DNA of 64,000 nucleotides from Astragalus membranaceus (GCA_039519185.1 JAZGSX010000023.1:1-64000); one strand, 5' to 3'. Shown: positions 1 to 11,666, numbered from the stretch's first letter. Notes: a model not told the origin generated them from the sequence alone. Program-made: numbers and translations.

Positions 1-1984
1 GTTCGTACCAGATCATACAATTTCGTACCTATTTGTTCCATTTCATACCATTTCGTATGATTTCGTACACAGTTCGGACCAAATCGTACGATTTGGCCCT
101 TATTGTATAAACTGGTACGATTTCGTACCTTTTTCGAGTTCGTACTATTTGGACCAAATCGTAGTAGTTCGTACAACATCGTACCATTTCGTACCTATTC
201 ATACCATTTCGTGTGATTTCGTACCAGTTCGGAACAAATTGTACGATTTGGACCATATTGTACATACTCGAACGAGTTCGTACCATTTTTTCGAAGTTGT
301 TCCAGTTCGTACGATTTCGTACCTGTTTGTACCATTTCATACCATTTCGTGTGACTTCATACCAGTTCGGAGGAAATCGTACGATTTGGCCCAAATTGTA
401 CATAGTCGTACGAGTTCGTACCCGTTTGTACGATTTCGTACCTGTTTGTACCATTTCATACCATTTCGTGTGATTTCGTAACAGTTCGGACCAAATCGAA
501 CGATTTATCCCATATTGTATAAATTGGTACGATTTCATATCGTTTCGTGTGATATCGTACCAGTTCGGACCAAATTGTACAATTTGCCCCATGTCGTACC
601 TTTACATACCATTTCGTGTTCCATTTCATACCATTTTGATTGATTTGGTACCAGTTCGGACCAAATCGGTACGATTTGGCCCATATTGTATAAACTGGTA
701 CGATTTCGAGTTTGTTCTAGTTCATACCATTACGTACGATTTCTTACCTGTTAATACCATTTCGTGGGATTTCATACCAGTTCGGACCAAATCGTACTAT
801 TTGGCCCATATTGTACATACTCGTACGAGTTCATACCATTTTTTTGAGTTCGTACCAGTTCGTACGATTTCGTACCTGTTTGTACCATTTCATACCATTT
901 CGTATGATTTCGTACCAGTTCAGACCAAATCGTACGATTTGGCCCATATTGTATAAACCGGTACGATTTCGTACCATTTTTTGAATTCGTTCCAGTTCAT
1001 ACCATTTCATATGATTTTATACCAGTATATACTAGTTTCGACCAAATCTTTCAGTTTGGCCCATGTTGTACAAACTCGTACGAGTTCGTACCATTTTTTC
1101 CGAGTTCGTATCAGTTCGTATGATTCCGTACCTGTTTGTACCATTTCATACCATTTCGTATGATTTCGTACCAGTTCGGACAAAATCGTACGATTTGGCC
1201 CATATTGTATAAACTGGTACGAGTTCGTACAATTTTTTCGAGTTCGTACCAGTTCGTACAATTTCGTACCTGTTCGTACAATTTCGTACCTGTTTGTACC
1301 ATCTCATACCATTTCGTATGATTTCGAACCAGTTCGGACCAAGTCATACGATTTGGCCCATATTGTGTAAACTTGTACGATTTCGTACCATTTTTTCAAG
1401 TTCGCACCAGTTCGTACAATTTCGTACCTGTTTGTACCATTTCATACCATTTCGTATGATTTCGTACCAGTTCGGACCAAATCGTACGATTTGGCCCTTA
1501 TTGTATAAACTGGTACGATTTCGTACCATTTTTTCGAGTTCGTAGTAGTTCATACCACTTCGTACCATTTCATACCTATTCATACCATTTCGTGTGATTT
1601 CGTACCAGTTCGGAACAAATTGTACGATTTTGGCCCATATTGTACATACTCGTACGAGTTCGTACCATTTTTTCGAACCTGTTTCAGTTCGTACGATTTC
1701 GTACCTGTTTGTACCATTTCATACCATTTCGTGTGACTTCGTACAAGTTCGGAGGAAATCATACGATTTAGCCCATTTTGTACATAGTCGTACGAGTTCA
1801 TCCCGTTTGTACGATTTCGTACCTGTTTGTACCATTTCATACCATTTCGTGTGATTTCATAACAGTTCGGACCAAATCGTACGATTTATCCCATATTGTA
1901 TAAACTGGTACGATTTCATACCATTTCGTGTGATTTCGTACCAGTTCGGACCAAATTGTACAATTTGCCCCAAATCGTACTTGT
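1..1984. repeat. Satellite array, block 1
   Basis: This is a tandem satellite with no gene. It is made of 10-bp steps such as GTACCAGTTC, GTACGATTTC and GTACCATTTC, assembled into monomers of about 99, 118 and 138 bp marked by GGCCCATATTGTA. Most monomers carry the perfect 18-bp palindrome CCAAATCGTACGATTTGG (for example 79-96). Long open frames on both strands arise because the decamers contain few stop codons, and they are not genes. The block is cut at 1984 by unrelated DNA. Confidence 0.95.
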
Positions 1985-2895
1985 AAGCACCTGAAGTACT
2001 AAACAGAATAGGTATTAGTTTGGTAATGGTTGGAGCAGCAAACTCGGATTCGGCAAGAATCTCATTTTTTGGTAGTACGAAGGGGGAATTGGCCCAAAAA
2101 TTGGATAGGGGTCAAGACGCAGTCGGGCGCCGGCGGCTGACTCAAGTGCCCCCCGAACCGCGCGAAATGGTCGCCTATTACACGGCTCACTAACTCTGCC
2201 TGGGGTGTGGGGGTACCTATTATTCGTCGGCGGTGCGGTCCGGCGCACCCCTACTCAACTTATTAACTGCCCGTTCAAGGCGACTGATCTTCTCCATCAG
2301 AGGATCGGACGGTTGTGGTGGGACGTATGGCACTATCTGATTCATGGGAGTGAGAGCCAAGGACACGGCCGGCAGGAGGTTTTATTCGCGTTTGTACGTT
2401 ATTTAAATCATTCTAGCCTTTCGCTTGCTTATCTTATTATGTTTCTAGTTCTCGCTTGTGGGAAATTGTATCTTCATACTTTCAGTTCTAAATTCATTTC
2501 CCCAGACCCGAGAAGAAAACAAAAGAAAGAGATGCGGATGAAAGTGATCCCCCCTCCTCTCTCTTAGAGTGCCACTAGTCGAATGGCATGAAGCTTTAGT
2601 GGCATAGAATCGGATGCCTTAGTCGAATGATCGGACAGATGAAAGGAGAACTATCTAGTGAGGCATCTGGATTTGATTCGGGTTTGGGTCGGTTAAAGCT
2701 TGAAAGGGAGTTCGTGGCCTACTAGGAGTTCTGTTTTCTGAGGACTCATAGAACACCTTATTAATTCAACTGTCCTTTCAAGAGTTGTCTTTGATCAATG
2801 AATGAGAAGGAAGAGAGTGAATAGGGCACAGGAAATGAAGTCATCCAGGTTCGGAGCGGTAAGCATGCATTCAGGCTGTGAGGCCCGGTCGTCTT
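1985..2895. other. Unidentified 911-bp insertion in the satellite
   Basis: This is non-satellite, more GC-rich DNA. Compared with intact satellite copies (for example around 15521-15560), the left flank matches through TTGT and the right flank resumes at CCATTTCGTG. Five satellite bases (TCATA) are missing and there is no target duplication. That suggests capture during break repair rather than transposition. Small open frames occur (2026-2193, 55 codons, + strand; 2205-2567, 120 codons, + strand; 2015-2248, - strand), but I recognise no protein family. Organellar DNA moved to the nucleus is one possible origin. I cannot confirm it and call no gene here. Confidence 0.7.
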
Positions 2896-5800
2896 CCATT
2901 TCGTGTTCCATTTCATACCATTTTGTTTGATTTGGTACCTGTTCGGACCAAATCGGTACGATTTGGCCCATATTGTATAAACTGGTACGATTTCGTACCA
3001 TTTTTTCGAGTTTGTACTAGTTCATACCATTACGTACGATTTCTTACCTGTTAATACCATTTCGTGGGATTTCGTACCAGTTCGGACCAAATCGTACTAT
3101 TTGGCCCATATTGTACATACTCGTACGAGTTCATACCATTTTTTTGAGTTCGTACCAGTTCGTACGATTTCGTACCAGTTTGTACCATTTCATACCATTA
3201 CGTACGATTTCTTACCTGTTAATACCATTTCTTGGGATTTCGTACCAGTTCGGACCAAATCGTACTAGTTGGCCCATATTGTACATACTCGTACGAGTTC
3301 ATACCATTTTCTTGAGTTCGTACCAGTTCGTACGATTTCGTACATGTTTGTACCATTTCATACCATTTCGTATGATTTCGTACCAGTTCGGACCAAATCG
3401 TACGATTTGGCCCATATTGTATAAACTGGTACGATTTTGTACCATTTTTTGAATTCGTACTAGTTCATACCAATTCATATGATTTCGTACCTGTATATAC
3501 TAGTTTCGACCAAATCGTTCAGTTTGGCCCATGTTGTACAAACTCGTACGAGTTCGTACCATTTTTTTCGAGTTCGTATCAGTTCGTATGATTTCGTATC
3601 AGTTCGTATGATTTCGTACCAGTTCGGACAAAATCGTACGATTTGGCCCATATTGTATAAACTGGTACGAGTTCGTACCATTTTTTTGAGTTCGTACCAG
3701 TTCGTACGATTTCGTACCTGTTTATACCATTTCATACCATTTCGTATGATTTCGTACCAGTTCGGACCAAATCGTACGATTTGGCCCTTAGTGTATAAAC
3801 TGGTACGATTTCGTACCATTTTTTCGAGTTCGTAGTAGTTCATACCACTTTGTACCATTTCATACCTATTCAGACCATTTCGTGTGATTTCGTACCAGTT
3901 CGGAAGAAATTGTACGATATGGCCCATATTGTACATACTCGTATGAGTTCGTACCATTTTTTCGAACTGGTTCCAGTTCGTACGATTTCGTACCTGTTTG
4001 TACCATTTCATACCATTTTGTGTGACTTCGTACCAGTTCGGAGGAAATCATACGATTTAGCCCATTTTGTACATAGTCGTACGAGTTCGTACCCGTTTGT
4101 ACGATTTCGTACCTGTTTGTACCATTTCATACCATTTCGTGTGATTTCGTAACAGTTCGGACCAAATCGTACGATTTATCCCATATTGTATAAATTGGTA
4201 CGATTTCATACCGTTTCGTGTGATTTCGTACCAGTTCGGACCAAATTGTACAATTTGCCCCATATCGTACCTGTTCATACCATTTCGTGTTCCATTTTAT
4301 ACCATTTTGTTATATTTGGTACTAGTTCAGACCAAATCGGTACGATTTGGCCCATATTGTATAAACTGGTACGATTTCGTACCATTTTTTCGAGTTTGTA
4401 CTTGTTCATACCATTACGTACGATTTCTTACCTGTTAATACCATTTCGTGGGATTTCGTACCAGTTCGGACCAAATCGTACTATTTGGCCCATATTGTAC
4501 ATACTCGTACGAGTTCATACCATTTTTTTGAGTTCGTACCAGTTCGTACGATTTCGTACCTGTTTGTACCATTTCATACCATTTCGTATGATTTCGTACC
4601 AGTTCGGACCAAATCGTACGATTTGGCCCATATTGTATAAACTGGTACGATTTCGTACCATTTTTTGAATTCGTTCTAGTTCATATCATTTCATATGATT
4701 TTATACCTGTATATACTAGTTTCGACCAAATCGTTCAGTTTGGCCCATGTTGTACAAACTCGTACGAGTTCGTACCATTTTTCTGAGTTCGTATCAGTTC
4801 GTATGATTCCGTACCTGTTTGTACCATTTCATACCATTTCGTATGATTTCGTACCAGTTCGGACAAAATCGTACGATTTGGCCCATATTGTATAAACTGG
4901 TACGAATTCGTATCATTTTTTCGAGTTCGTACCAGTTCGTACGATTTCGTACTTGTTTGTACCATTTGATACCATTTCGTATGATTTCGTACCAGTTCGG
5001 ACCAAATCGTACGATTTGGCCCATATTGTATAAACTGGTACGATTTCGTACCATTTCTTCGAGTTCATACTAGTTCATACCATTTCGTACCATTTCGTTC
5101 CTGTTCATACCATTTCGTGTGATTTCATACCAGATCAGATCAAAGTGTACAATTTGGCCCATATTGTACATACTCGTACGAGTTCCTACCTGTTTGTTCC
5201 ATTTCATACTATTTCGTGTGATTTCATACCAGGTCGGACCAAATCGTACGATTTGGCCCATATTGTATAAACTAGTAGGATTTCGAACCATTTTTTCGAG
5301 TTCGTACTATTCACACCATTTCGTACGATTTCGTACCTGTTCGTTCTAGTTACGACCAAATCGTACAAGTTGGCCCATATTGTACCAACTCCTACGAGTT
5401 CGCACCATTTTTTACGAGTTCGTACCAGATCATACAATTTCGTACCTGTTTGTTCCATTTCATACCATTTCGTATGATTTCGTACCAGTTCGGACCAAAT
5501 CGTACGATTTGGCCCTTATTGTATAAACTGGTACGATTTCGTACCATTTTTTCGAGTTCGTACTATTTGGACCAAATCGTAGTAGTTCGTACAACATCGT
5601 ACCATTTCGTACCTATTCATACCATTTCGTGTGATTTCGTACCAGTTCGGAACAAATTGTACGATTTGGACCATATTGTACATACTCGAACGAGTTCGTA
5701 ACATTTTTTCGAAGTTGTTCCAGTTCGTACGATTTCGTACCTGTTTGTACCATCTCATACCATTTCGTGTGACTTCATACCAGTTCGGAGGAAATCCTAC

Positions 5801-7667
5801 GATTTGGCCCAAATTGTACATAGTCGTACGAGTTCGTACCCGTTTGTTCGATTTCGTACCTGTTTGTACCATTTCATACCATTTCGTGTGATTTCGTAAC
5901 AGTTCGGACCAAATCGTATGATTTATCCCATATTGTATAAATTGGTACGATTTCATACCGTTTCGTGTGATTTTGTACCAGTTCCGACCAAATTGTACAA
6001 TTTGCCCCATATCGTACCTGTTCATACCATTTCGTGTTCCATTTCATACCATTTTGTTTGATTTGGTACCAGTTCGGACCAAATCGGTACGATTTGGCCC
6101 ATATTGTATAAACTGGTACGATTTCGTACCATTTTTTCGAGTTTGTACTAGTTCATACCATTACGTACGATTTCTTACCTGTTAATACCATTTTGTGGGA
6201 TTTCATACCAGTTCGGACCAAATCGTACTATTTGGCCCATATTGTACATACTCGTACGAGTTCATACCATTTTTTTGAGTTCGTACCAGTTCGTACGATT
6301 TCATACCTGTTTGTACCATTTCATACCATTTCGTATGATTTCGTACCTGTTCAGACCAAATCGTACGATTTGGCCCATATTGTATAAACTGGTACGATTT
6401 CGTACCATTTTTTGAATTCGTTCTAGTTCATACCATTTCATATGATTTTATACCAGTATATACTAGTTTCGACCAAATCGTTCAGTTTGGCCCATGTTGT
6501 ACTAACTCGTACGAGTTCGTACCATTTTTTCCGAGTTCGTATCAGTTCGTATGATTCCGTACCTGTTTGTACCATTTCATACCATTTCGTATGATTTCGT
6601 ACCAGTTCGGACAAAATCGTACGATTTGGCCCATATTGTATAAACTGGTACGAGTTCGTACCATTTTTTCGAGTTCGTACCAGTTCGTACGATTTCGTAC
6701 TTGTTTGTACCATTTGATACCATTTCGTATGATTTCGTACCAGTTCGGACCAAATCGTACGATTTGGCCCATATTGTATAAACTGGTACGATTTCGTACC
6801 ATTTCTTCGAGTTCATACTAGTTCATACCATTTCGTACGATTTCGTTCCTGTTCATACCATTTCGTGTGATTTCATACCAGTTCAGATCAAAGTGTACAA
6901 TTTGGCCCATATTGTACATACTTGTACGAGTTCGTACCTGTTTGTTCCATTTCATACTATTTCGTGTGATTTCGTACCAGTTCCGATCAAATCGTACGAT
7001 TTGGCCCATATTGTATAAACTGGTACGATTTCGTACCATTTTTTGAATTCGTTCTAGTTCATACCATTTCATATGATTTTATACCAGTATATACTAGTTT
7101 CGACCAAATCGTTCAGTTTGGCCCATGTTGTACTAACTCGTATGAGTTCGTACCATTTTTTCCGAGTTCGTATCAGTTCGTATGATTCCGTACCTGTTTG
7201 TACCATTTGATACCATTTCGTATGATTTCGTACCAGTTCGGACCAAATCGTACGATTTGGCCCATATTGTATAAACTGGTACGATTTCGTACCATTTCTT
7301 CGAGTTCATACTAGTTCATACCATTTCGTACGATTTCGTTCCTGTTCATACCATTTCGTGTGATTTCATACCAGTTCAGATCAAAGTGTACAATTTGGCC
7401 CATATTGTACATACTTGTACGAGTTCGTACCTGTTTGTTCCATTTCATACTATTTCGTGTGATTTCGTACCAGTTCCGATCAAATCGTACGATTAGGCCC
7501 ATATTGTACAAACTTGTACGGGTTCGTACCAGTTCGTACGATTTCTTACCTGTTTGTACCATTTCATACCATTTCGTGTGATTTCGTACCAGGTCGGACC
7601 AAATCGTACGATTTGGCCCATATTGTATAAACTAGTAGGATTTCGAACCATTTTTTCGAGTTCGTAC
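2896..7667. repeat. Satellite array, block 2
   Basis: This is the same decamer-based satellite, and no gene is seen. The stretch 5967-6802 matches 52892-53727 at a constant offset of 46,925 bp in several successive segments, so the two belong to the same higher-order variant. The block ends at the CGTAC target site of element A. Confidence 0.95.
7663..7667. repeat. Target site duplication of element A, left copy
   Basis: CGTAC immediately precedes the TGTAACACCCC end of the 5' LTR and is repeated at 14915-14919. Removing the element plus one copy restores the satellite sequence seen uninterrupted around 18551-18600. Confidence 0.95.
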
Positions 7668-8610
7668 TGTAACACCCCGAAATTAATTAAATAGTTATTT
7701 AGTATTTAGTCAGTTAAATTAAATAGGAGTTGGTGATAGAAATAATAATAATAATAATAATAATATTGGGTGGTTTTAGTTATTAATATATTATTTTATT
7801 TATCTGAAGGGAGTGGTGTTGGTACTTCGGAGGTGTTATGATTGGCCCAGTGCGCCAAGCCCAAGCCCGTAGACTTGAGCTGCTAGGTGCTAGGTTAGTG
7901 AAGTGGCGCCTCATTTGTGAAAAAAGAAAAGAAAGCGTGAGTTGAGAGAAGAGAAAGGAGAGAGCGTGAGAAGAGAAAAAGAAAAGAGAAGAACGGCACT
8001 AAGGGAGAAGAAAGAAGAAGAGAAGGGCGCGACTTCCATAGGAGAGGAGAGGAGCTCAGTTGCTGTGGTTACTCGGTGTGCACGTGGAGGGGTCTCTGTC
8101 TTCGGTGAAACTAAGGTAAGGGTGGGTCTTGCCTTATAATAGGGATCATAATGGGATGTATGTAGGGGTTAGGATCTATGTCGTTTTTGTATTGAATTTG
8201 ATATAGATGAGTTGTATGTATGTATTGATCACTATATGGCTTGTTGATGTTTTGCGAATTGTTCATATAAGTGATGAATTTAGAATTGCGTGCCAAGTGC
8301 TCGAATGAATGTATAATTGATGTTGTTCTTGTGCATAATATGTAAATTGACGTTTTTGGTGTGATTGGTGTGCGAGTTGATTGGATTGTGTTGCTCAAAA
8401 ATTCAATTGTTGTGTTATAGGCGCATAAGGCTCCATATGTTCATGTGGTTGTTGTCGAATTTGACGTTGCGGATGCTATAGGCGCATAAGGCGCCATTGT
8501 TGTGTTTTGATGTTGCTGGAATTTTGGGTGTGTCAAAAAGTATATTTTGATGTTTTGAAATTGGCAAAAATTAGTTTTTAGGTGTTTTTGATGTTGCTGG
8601 AAAACTGGCT

Positions 8611-8785
8611 GTGTTGCGCAGGATGTTGCCTCTGCGCCAGTTTTTGTGTGTTGTGTTGCGCAGAATGTTGCCTCTGCGCCAGTTTTTGTGTCTGGGTGTG
8701 TTGCGCAGGATGTTGCCTCTGCGCCAGTTTCTGTGTGCTGTGTTGCACAGAATGTTGCCTCTGCGCCAGTTTTCCATGTGCTGTG
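8611..8785 (+). repeat. 42-45 bp tandem repeat in the 5' LTR of A
   Basis: Four units start at about 8611, 8653, 8698 and 8740. Each has the form GTGTTGCGCAGAATGTTGCC followed by TCTGCGCCAG and a T-rich spacer. The same four units lie at 12956-13130 in the 3' LTR, with G-to-A changes in individual CG sites such as GCGCAG to GCACAG. Confidence 0.85.
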
Positions 8786-9754
8786 TCTGTGTTGCAGAAT
8801 TGTGTTGCTCGTGTCTAGGCACCATGGGAACCGGGGGTCCCGGAGATTGGGTGTTCGGTTTGCTTTCAAATTTGGTATGGGGGTTCCTGGGCACAAAAAG
8901 AGTCAGTTTCTGGTGTTGGGTCAAAAATTTGGCCGTGTGCCTTGTGTCATGGGCGCCAAGGGCCCCAATTTTCTGTTGTTCATTTTGCGAAAATTGATAC
9001 TGGGTTTTCATGTTCAAGCTAAATGGCTCGTGTAAAACAATTTTTGGAGTCATAGGAGTTGTGGTTTGTCCTGGCCTTAGGCGCCTAGTCCATGGGCGCC
9101 AAAGAGGCGTGTCACATTTTGCCAAAATCTTTGTTGGGTTCACTTATTCTGAGCATTTGGCTCGTGCAAAATTAATTTCGAAGCTAAAAGAGTCTTATGG
9201 CGTGTTTTGGCAAGGCGCCTTGTGCATGGGCGCTGTGTTCCCTGCGCCAGTTTCCTGCGCCTGTGTCTGGGCGCTGGGCGCCCTGCGCCAGTTTTTCCTG
9301 GGCGCCAGCGCCTAAGCGCGTGTTGCTGTTTCCTGGGGGCCAAGCGCCCATGCGCCAAGTGCTGTGTTGCCCCTGGGCGCCCAGCGCCTGGGCGCCAGTT
9401 TCCAGGATGTCTAAGTATTTTTCCGGTTTTGTTTTTAACGTAACTTTTGACTCGGGTGTCCGTTTTAGGTGGTTCAAAGTGCGTTACGAAGCTCATTTAA
9501 TTGTCTATCTGGATGTCCAGGCCAAAATCAAAAATTAATATTTTTCCCCGGTTGTTTTCTGAAAGTCCCAAGTGACTGTGTACTAGTTGTTGTTTGGATT
9601 GGAAATCGCTACTGTCCCTTTTTAAATAAAATGTTGGTGTTCGTCATGAGACTAAGGTACTGTTCCTTGTAATTTTAAATGGTGTTGTCACGGTGAAAGT
9701 AATGTGCTGTGTAACAGTGTGGTATGCAAATATATATATATGGCGTATATTATT

Positions 9755-10170
9755 ATTGGTGAATGGAGTATGTGATCCTCTTTTGGGTGTGGGTGAATAA
9801 ACCAACTGTCGGTGAATATGCTATGGCATACTTTTATTTGGTGATTCTGGCGTGTGATGCATTGTCATGGTGTCGCATAATCATATGCATGATCTTTGGT
9901 GAATAGGCTTCGGCCTCGGGCTTCGGCCTTATTACAAATTTTGGTGAATGCCCTCAAGGCTCATTTTTGGTGAATGGATCCACATGCATATGCCCAGTGG
10001 AGTTTTGGGTTGCATCTCATACATTAAACATACAGTTGGCGAATGTTTTGGTGATTATTTATTTGGTGATTGTTTGGTGATTACTTTTATTTGGTGATTG
10101 TTTGGTGAATATTTAGTTGGTGATGAGTTGGTGATAAATTTCGATTGACTGAACTGGTGATTAAAGTGAA
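9755..10170 (+). repeat. TTGGTGA motif cluster in the 5' LTR of A
   Basis: TTGGTGAAT or TTGGTGATT recurs more than ten times with irregular spacing. The cluster also contains a GGCTTCGGCCT hairpin-like pair at 9906-9930. The reverse complement (TCACCAA, with AGGCCGTAGCC or AGGCCGAAGCC) clusters at the equivalent place in the LTRs of C and D, so the motif is shared across the family. Confidence 0.75.
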
Positions 10171-10319
10171 TATTGCTGTGATTGATGTAGTCCTGTATCT
10201 GTACATACTACTCCTTATGTACTTTATTATAGGGTTTGAGACTCACCCCTTTTGTTGATTTTTACTTTACAGGTAACCGTACTTGAAGGCTTTGACCTTC
10301 ATTCACTTGAGTTCGAGTC

Positions 10320-10329
10320 GCTCTGATAC
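10320..10329 (+). promoter_or_regulatory. LTR segment complementary to the primer-binding site (element A)
   Basis: GCTCTGATAC is the exact reverse complement of GTATCAGAGC in the primer-binding site 246 bp downstream (10575-10584). It lies in a conserved block, CGCTCTGATACGTAGCAC, that also occurs in the LTRs of C and D. The sequence equals the end of the initiator-tRNA-Met acceptor arm without its terminal CA. A role in folding or primer control is my inference. Confidence 0.5.
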
Positions 10330-10572
10330 GTAGCACCTGGGGGGCGTCTTATTAGATAGTGATTTTGTCTTGTACGACTTGTTGGATTTTATTTTAACGT
10401 TGTAACCGTATTTTTGAGTAATGGCCACCCATGATGCCACGTAATGATTTTAATTTAAGTTAAACAATTGACGTGTTTTTGAAGTAAATGTAGCATTCCG
10501 TTTAAAAAAAAAATAATTTGTGCACTCTGATAATTGTTATAAATGAAAGGGGTAGAAACGGGTGTTACAAGT

Positions 10573-10584
10573 TGGTATCAGAGC
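10573..10584 (+). promoter_or_regulatory. Primer-binding site of element A (initiator tRNA-Met)
   Basis: TGGTATCAGAGC lies three bases after the 5' LTR. It is complementary to the 3' end of plant initiator tRNA-Met, the usual primer of Ty3/gypsy elements. Confidence 0.93.
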
Positions 10585-10679
10585 AGTTCGGTCTGTCCGG
10601 CCGGTAGTTGAGTCGTCGTGTTGAGTAACATTGAGTTTGTTACTCGTTTCTGAATTCTGTTTTCTGTTGCAGTGCTAGA

Positions 10680-11666
10680 ATGGCCAGACGGGACGATGCT
10701 GCACTTGCTGCTGCCTTGCAGGCTATAGCCGGGGTGATGGGTAATGTACCCGGTGTTGTTAATGACGGGACGCGCAATTTGGCTACATTCCAGAGAGAGA
10801 ACCCACCCACCTTTAAGGGTCGGTACAACCCGGATGGAGCGTTGTCATGGCTGAAGGAGATAGAGCGGGTCTTTCGTGTCATGGAGTGTACTCCAGCTCA
10901 GAAAGTGAAGTTTGGGACTCATATGCTAGCAGAGGAAGCTGACGACTGGTGGTTGGGAATGCTGCGAAGATTGGAAAATGCTGGTGAGGAAGTGACTTGG
11001 GAGGTTTTCACAAGAGAGTTCAAGAGGAAGTATTACCCTGAGGATGTGCGAGCCAAGAAAGAAGTGGAGTTTTTAGAGCTGAAGCAGGGAGATAAGACTG
11101 TGGCTGATTATGCCGCCAAGTTTGAGGAGCTGGCTCAATTTTGTCCTTATTATGCTAACGATGCCAATTCTGAATTTTCGAAATGTGTCAAGTTCGAGAG
11201 TGGTCTACGTCCTGATATAAAGAAAGCAATTGGATATCAAGAGGTTCGGGTCTTCGCTAGATTGGTTGATAAGTGTAGGATCTATGAGGAAGACAGTTCT
11301 GCTGCTTACAAGGCTGTGAAGGAGAAGAGAAATTCTCAGTTTAGGGGGAAGCCCTATGATGTTTCAGGTGGTAAGGGCAAGGGAGAGGAGAGTTCGGGCA
11401 GGAAGCCAAGTGGGGGAGATGCTACTGCGGGCATTGTGTGTCACAAGTGTGGTAAGCCGGGGCATAAGAGTCCCGATTGCATGGCCTTCAAGTGTTTCAA
11501 GTGTGGCAAGGAAGGTCACGTAGCTGCTAAGTGCGAGAAGAGAGACGTTGTTTGCTACAACTGTGGGGAGATGGGACATATTAGTACCAAGTGTTCCAAG
11601 CCGAAGAAAGAGAAGTCTAGTGGGAGGGTGTTTGCCTTGGTGGGCACTGAGTCTTCTGAAGAATGA
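10680..11666 (+). CDS. Gag polyprotein of element A
   Basis: This 328-residue Gag is the structural protein that would form virus-like particles and package element RNA in the cytoplasm. The start ATG follows a leader that is near-identical to that of element C, and the N-terminus (MARRDDAALAAALQAIAG) matches C residue for residue. The Ty3/gypsy capsid-type region lies at about residues 60-175, with a WWLGMLRRL segment and a YYPEDVRAKKEVEFLELKQG segment. A basic, serine-rich linker leads to three CCHC zinc knuckles at 254-267, 272-285 and 292-305. The frame ends in TGA at 11664, about where the Gag-protease junction lies in C. The frame is intact although the element has lost all its enzymes, so Gag may have remained useful or the loss may be recent. 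Confidence 0.9.
   Translation: MARRDDAALAAALQAIAGVMGNVPGVVNDGTRNLATFQRENPPTFKGRYNPDGALSWLKEIERVFRVMECTPAQKVKFGTHMLAEEADDWWLGMLRRLENAGEEVTWEVFTREFKRKYYPEDVRAKKEVEFLELKQGDKTVADYAAKFEELAQFCPYYANDANSEFSKCVKFESGLRPDIKKAIGYQEVRVFARLVDKCRIYEEDSSAAYKAVKEKRNSQFRGKPYDVSGGKGKGEESSGRKPSGGDATAGIVCHKCGKPGHKSPDCMAFKCFKCGKEGHVAAKCEKRDVVCYNCGEMGHISTKCSKPKKEKSSGRVFALVGTESSEE

Larger units (their letters stand above)
7668..10569 (+). repeat. 5' LTR of element A
   Basis: This 2902-bp LTR starts TGTAACACCCC and ends GGTGTTACA. It holds an ATT microsatellite near 7742-7765, a purine-rich stretch near 7920-8050, four 42-45 bp units with TGCGCCAG cores (8611-8785), a GCGCC-rich zone (9060-9410), dispersed TTGGTGAAT/TTGGTGATT copies (9755-10170) and a conserved CTACGTATCAGAGCG motif read on the opposite strand (10316-10335). 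I see no clear TATA box. The open frames inside are repeat artefacts. Confidence 0.93.

Noticed and set aside
2205..2567. 120-codon frame in the 911-bp insert as a host gene
   Set aside because: No recognisable domain, no flanking gene structure, and it lies in a captured fragment. Kept only as a remark.
8441..9672. Overlapping cysteine-rich and arginine-rich frames in the LTRs of A (also C and D)
   Set aside because: They lie in GCGCC-rich tandem LTR sequence, overlap on both strands and match no family.
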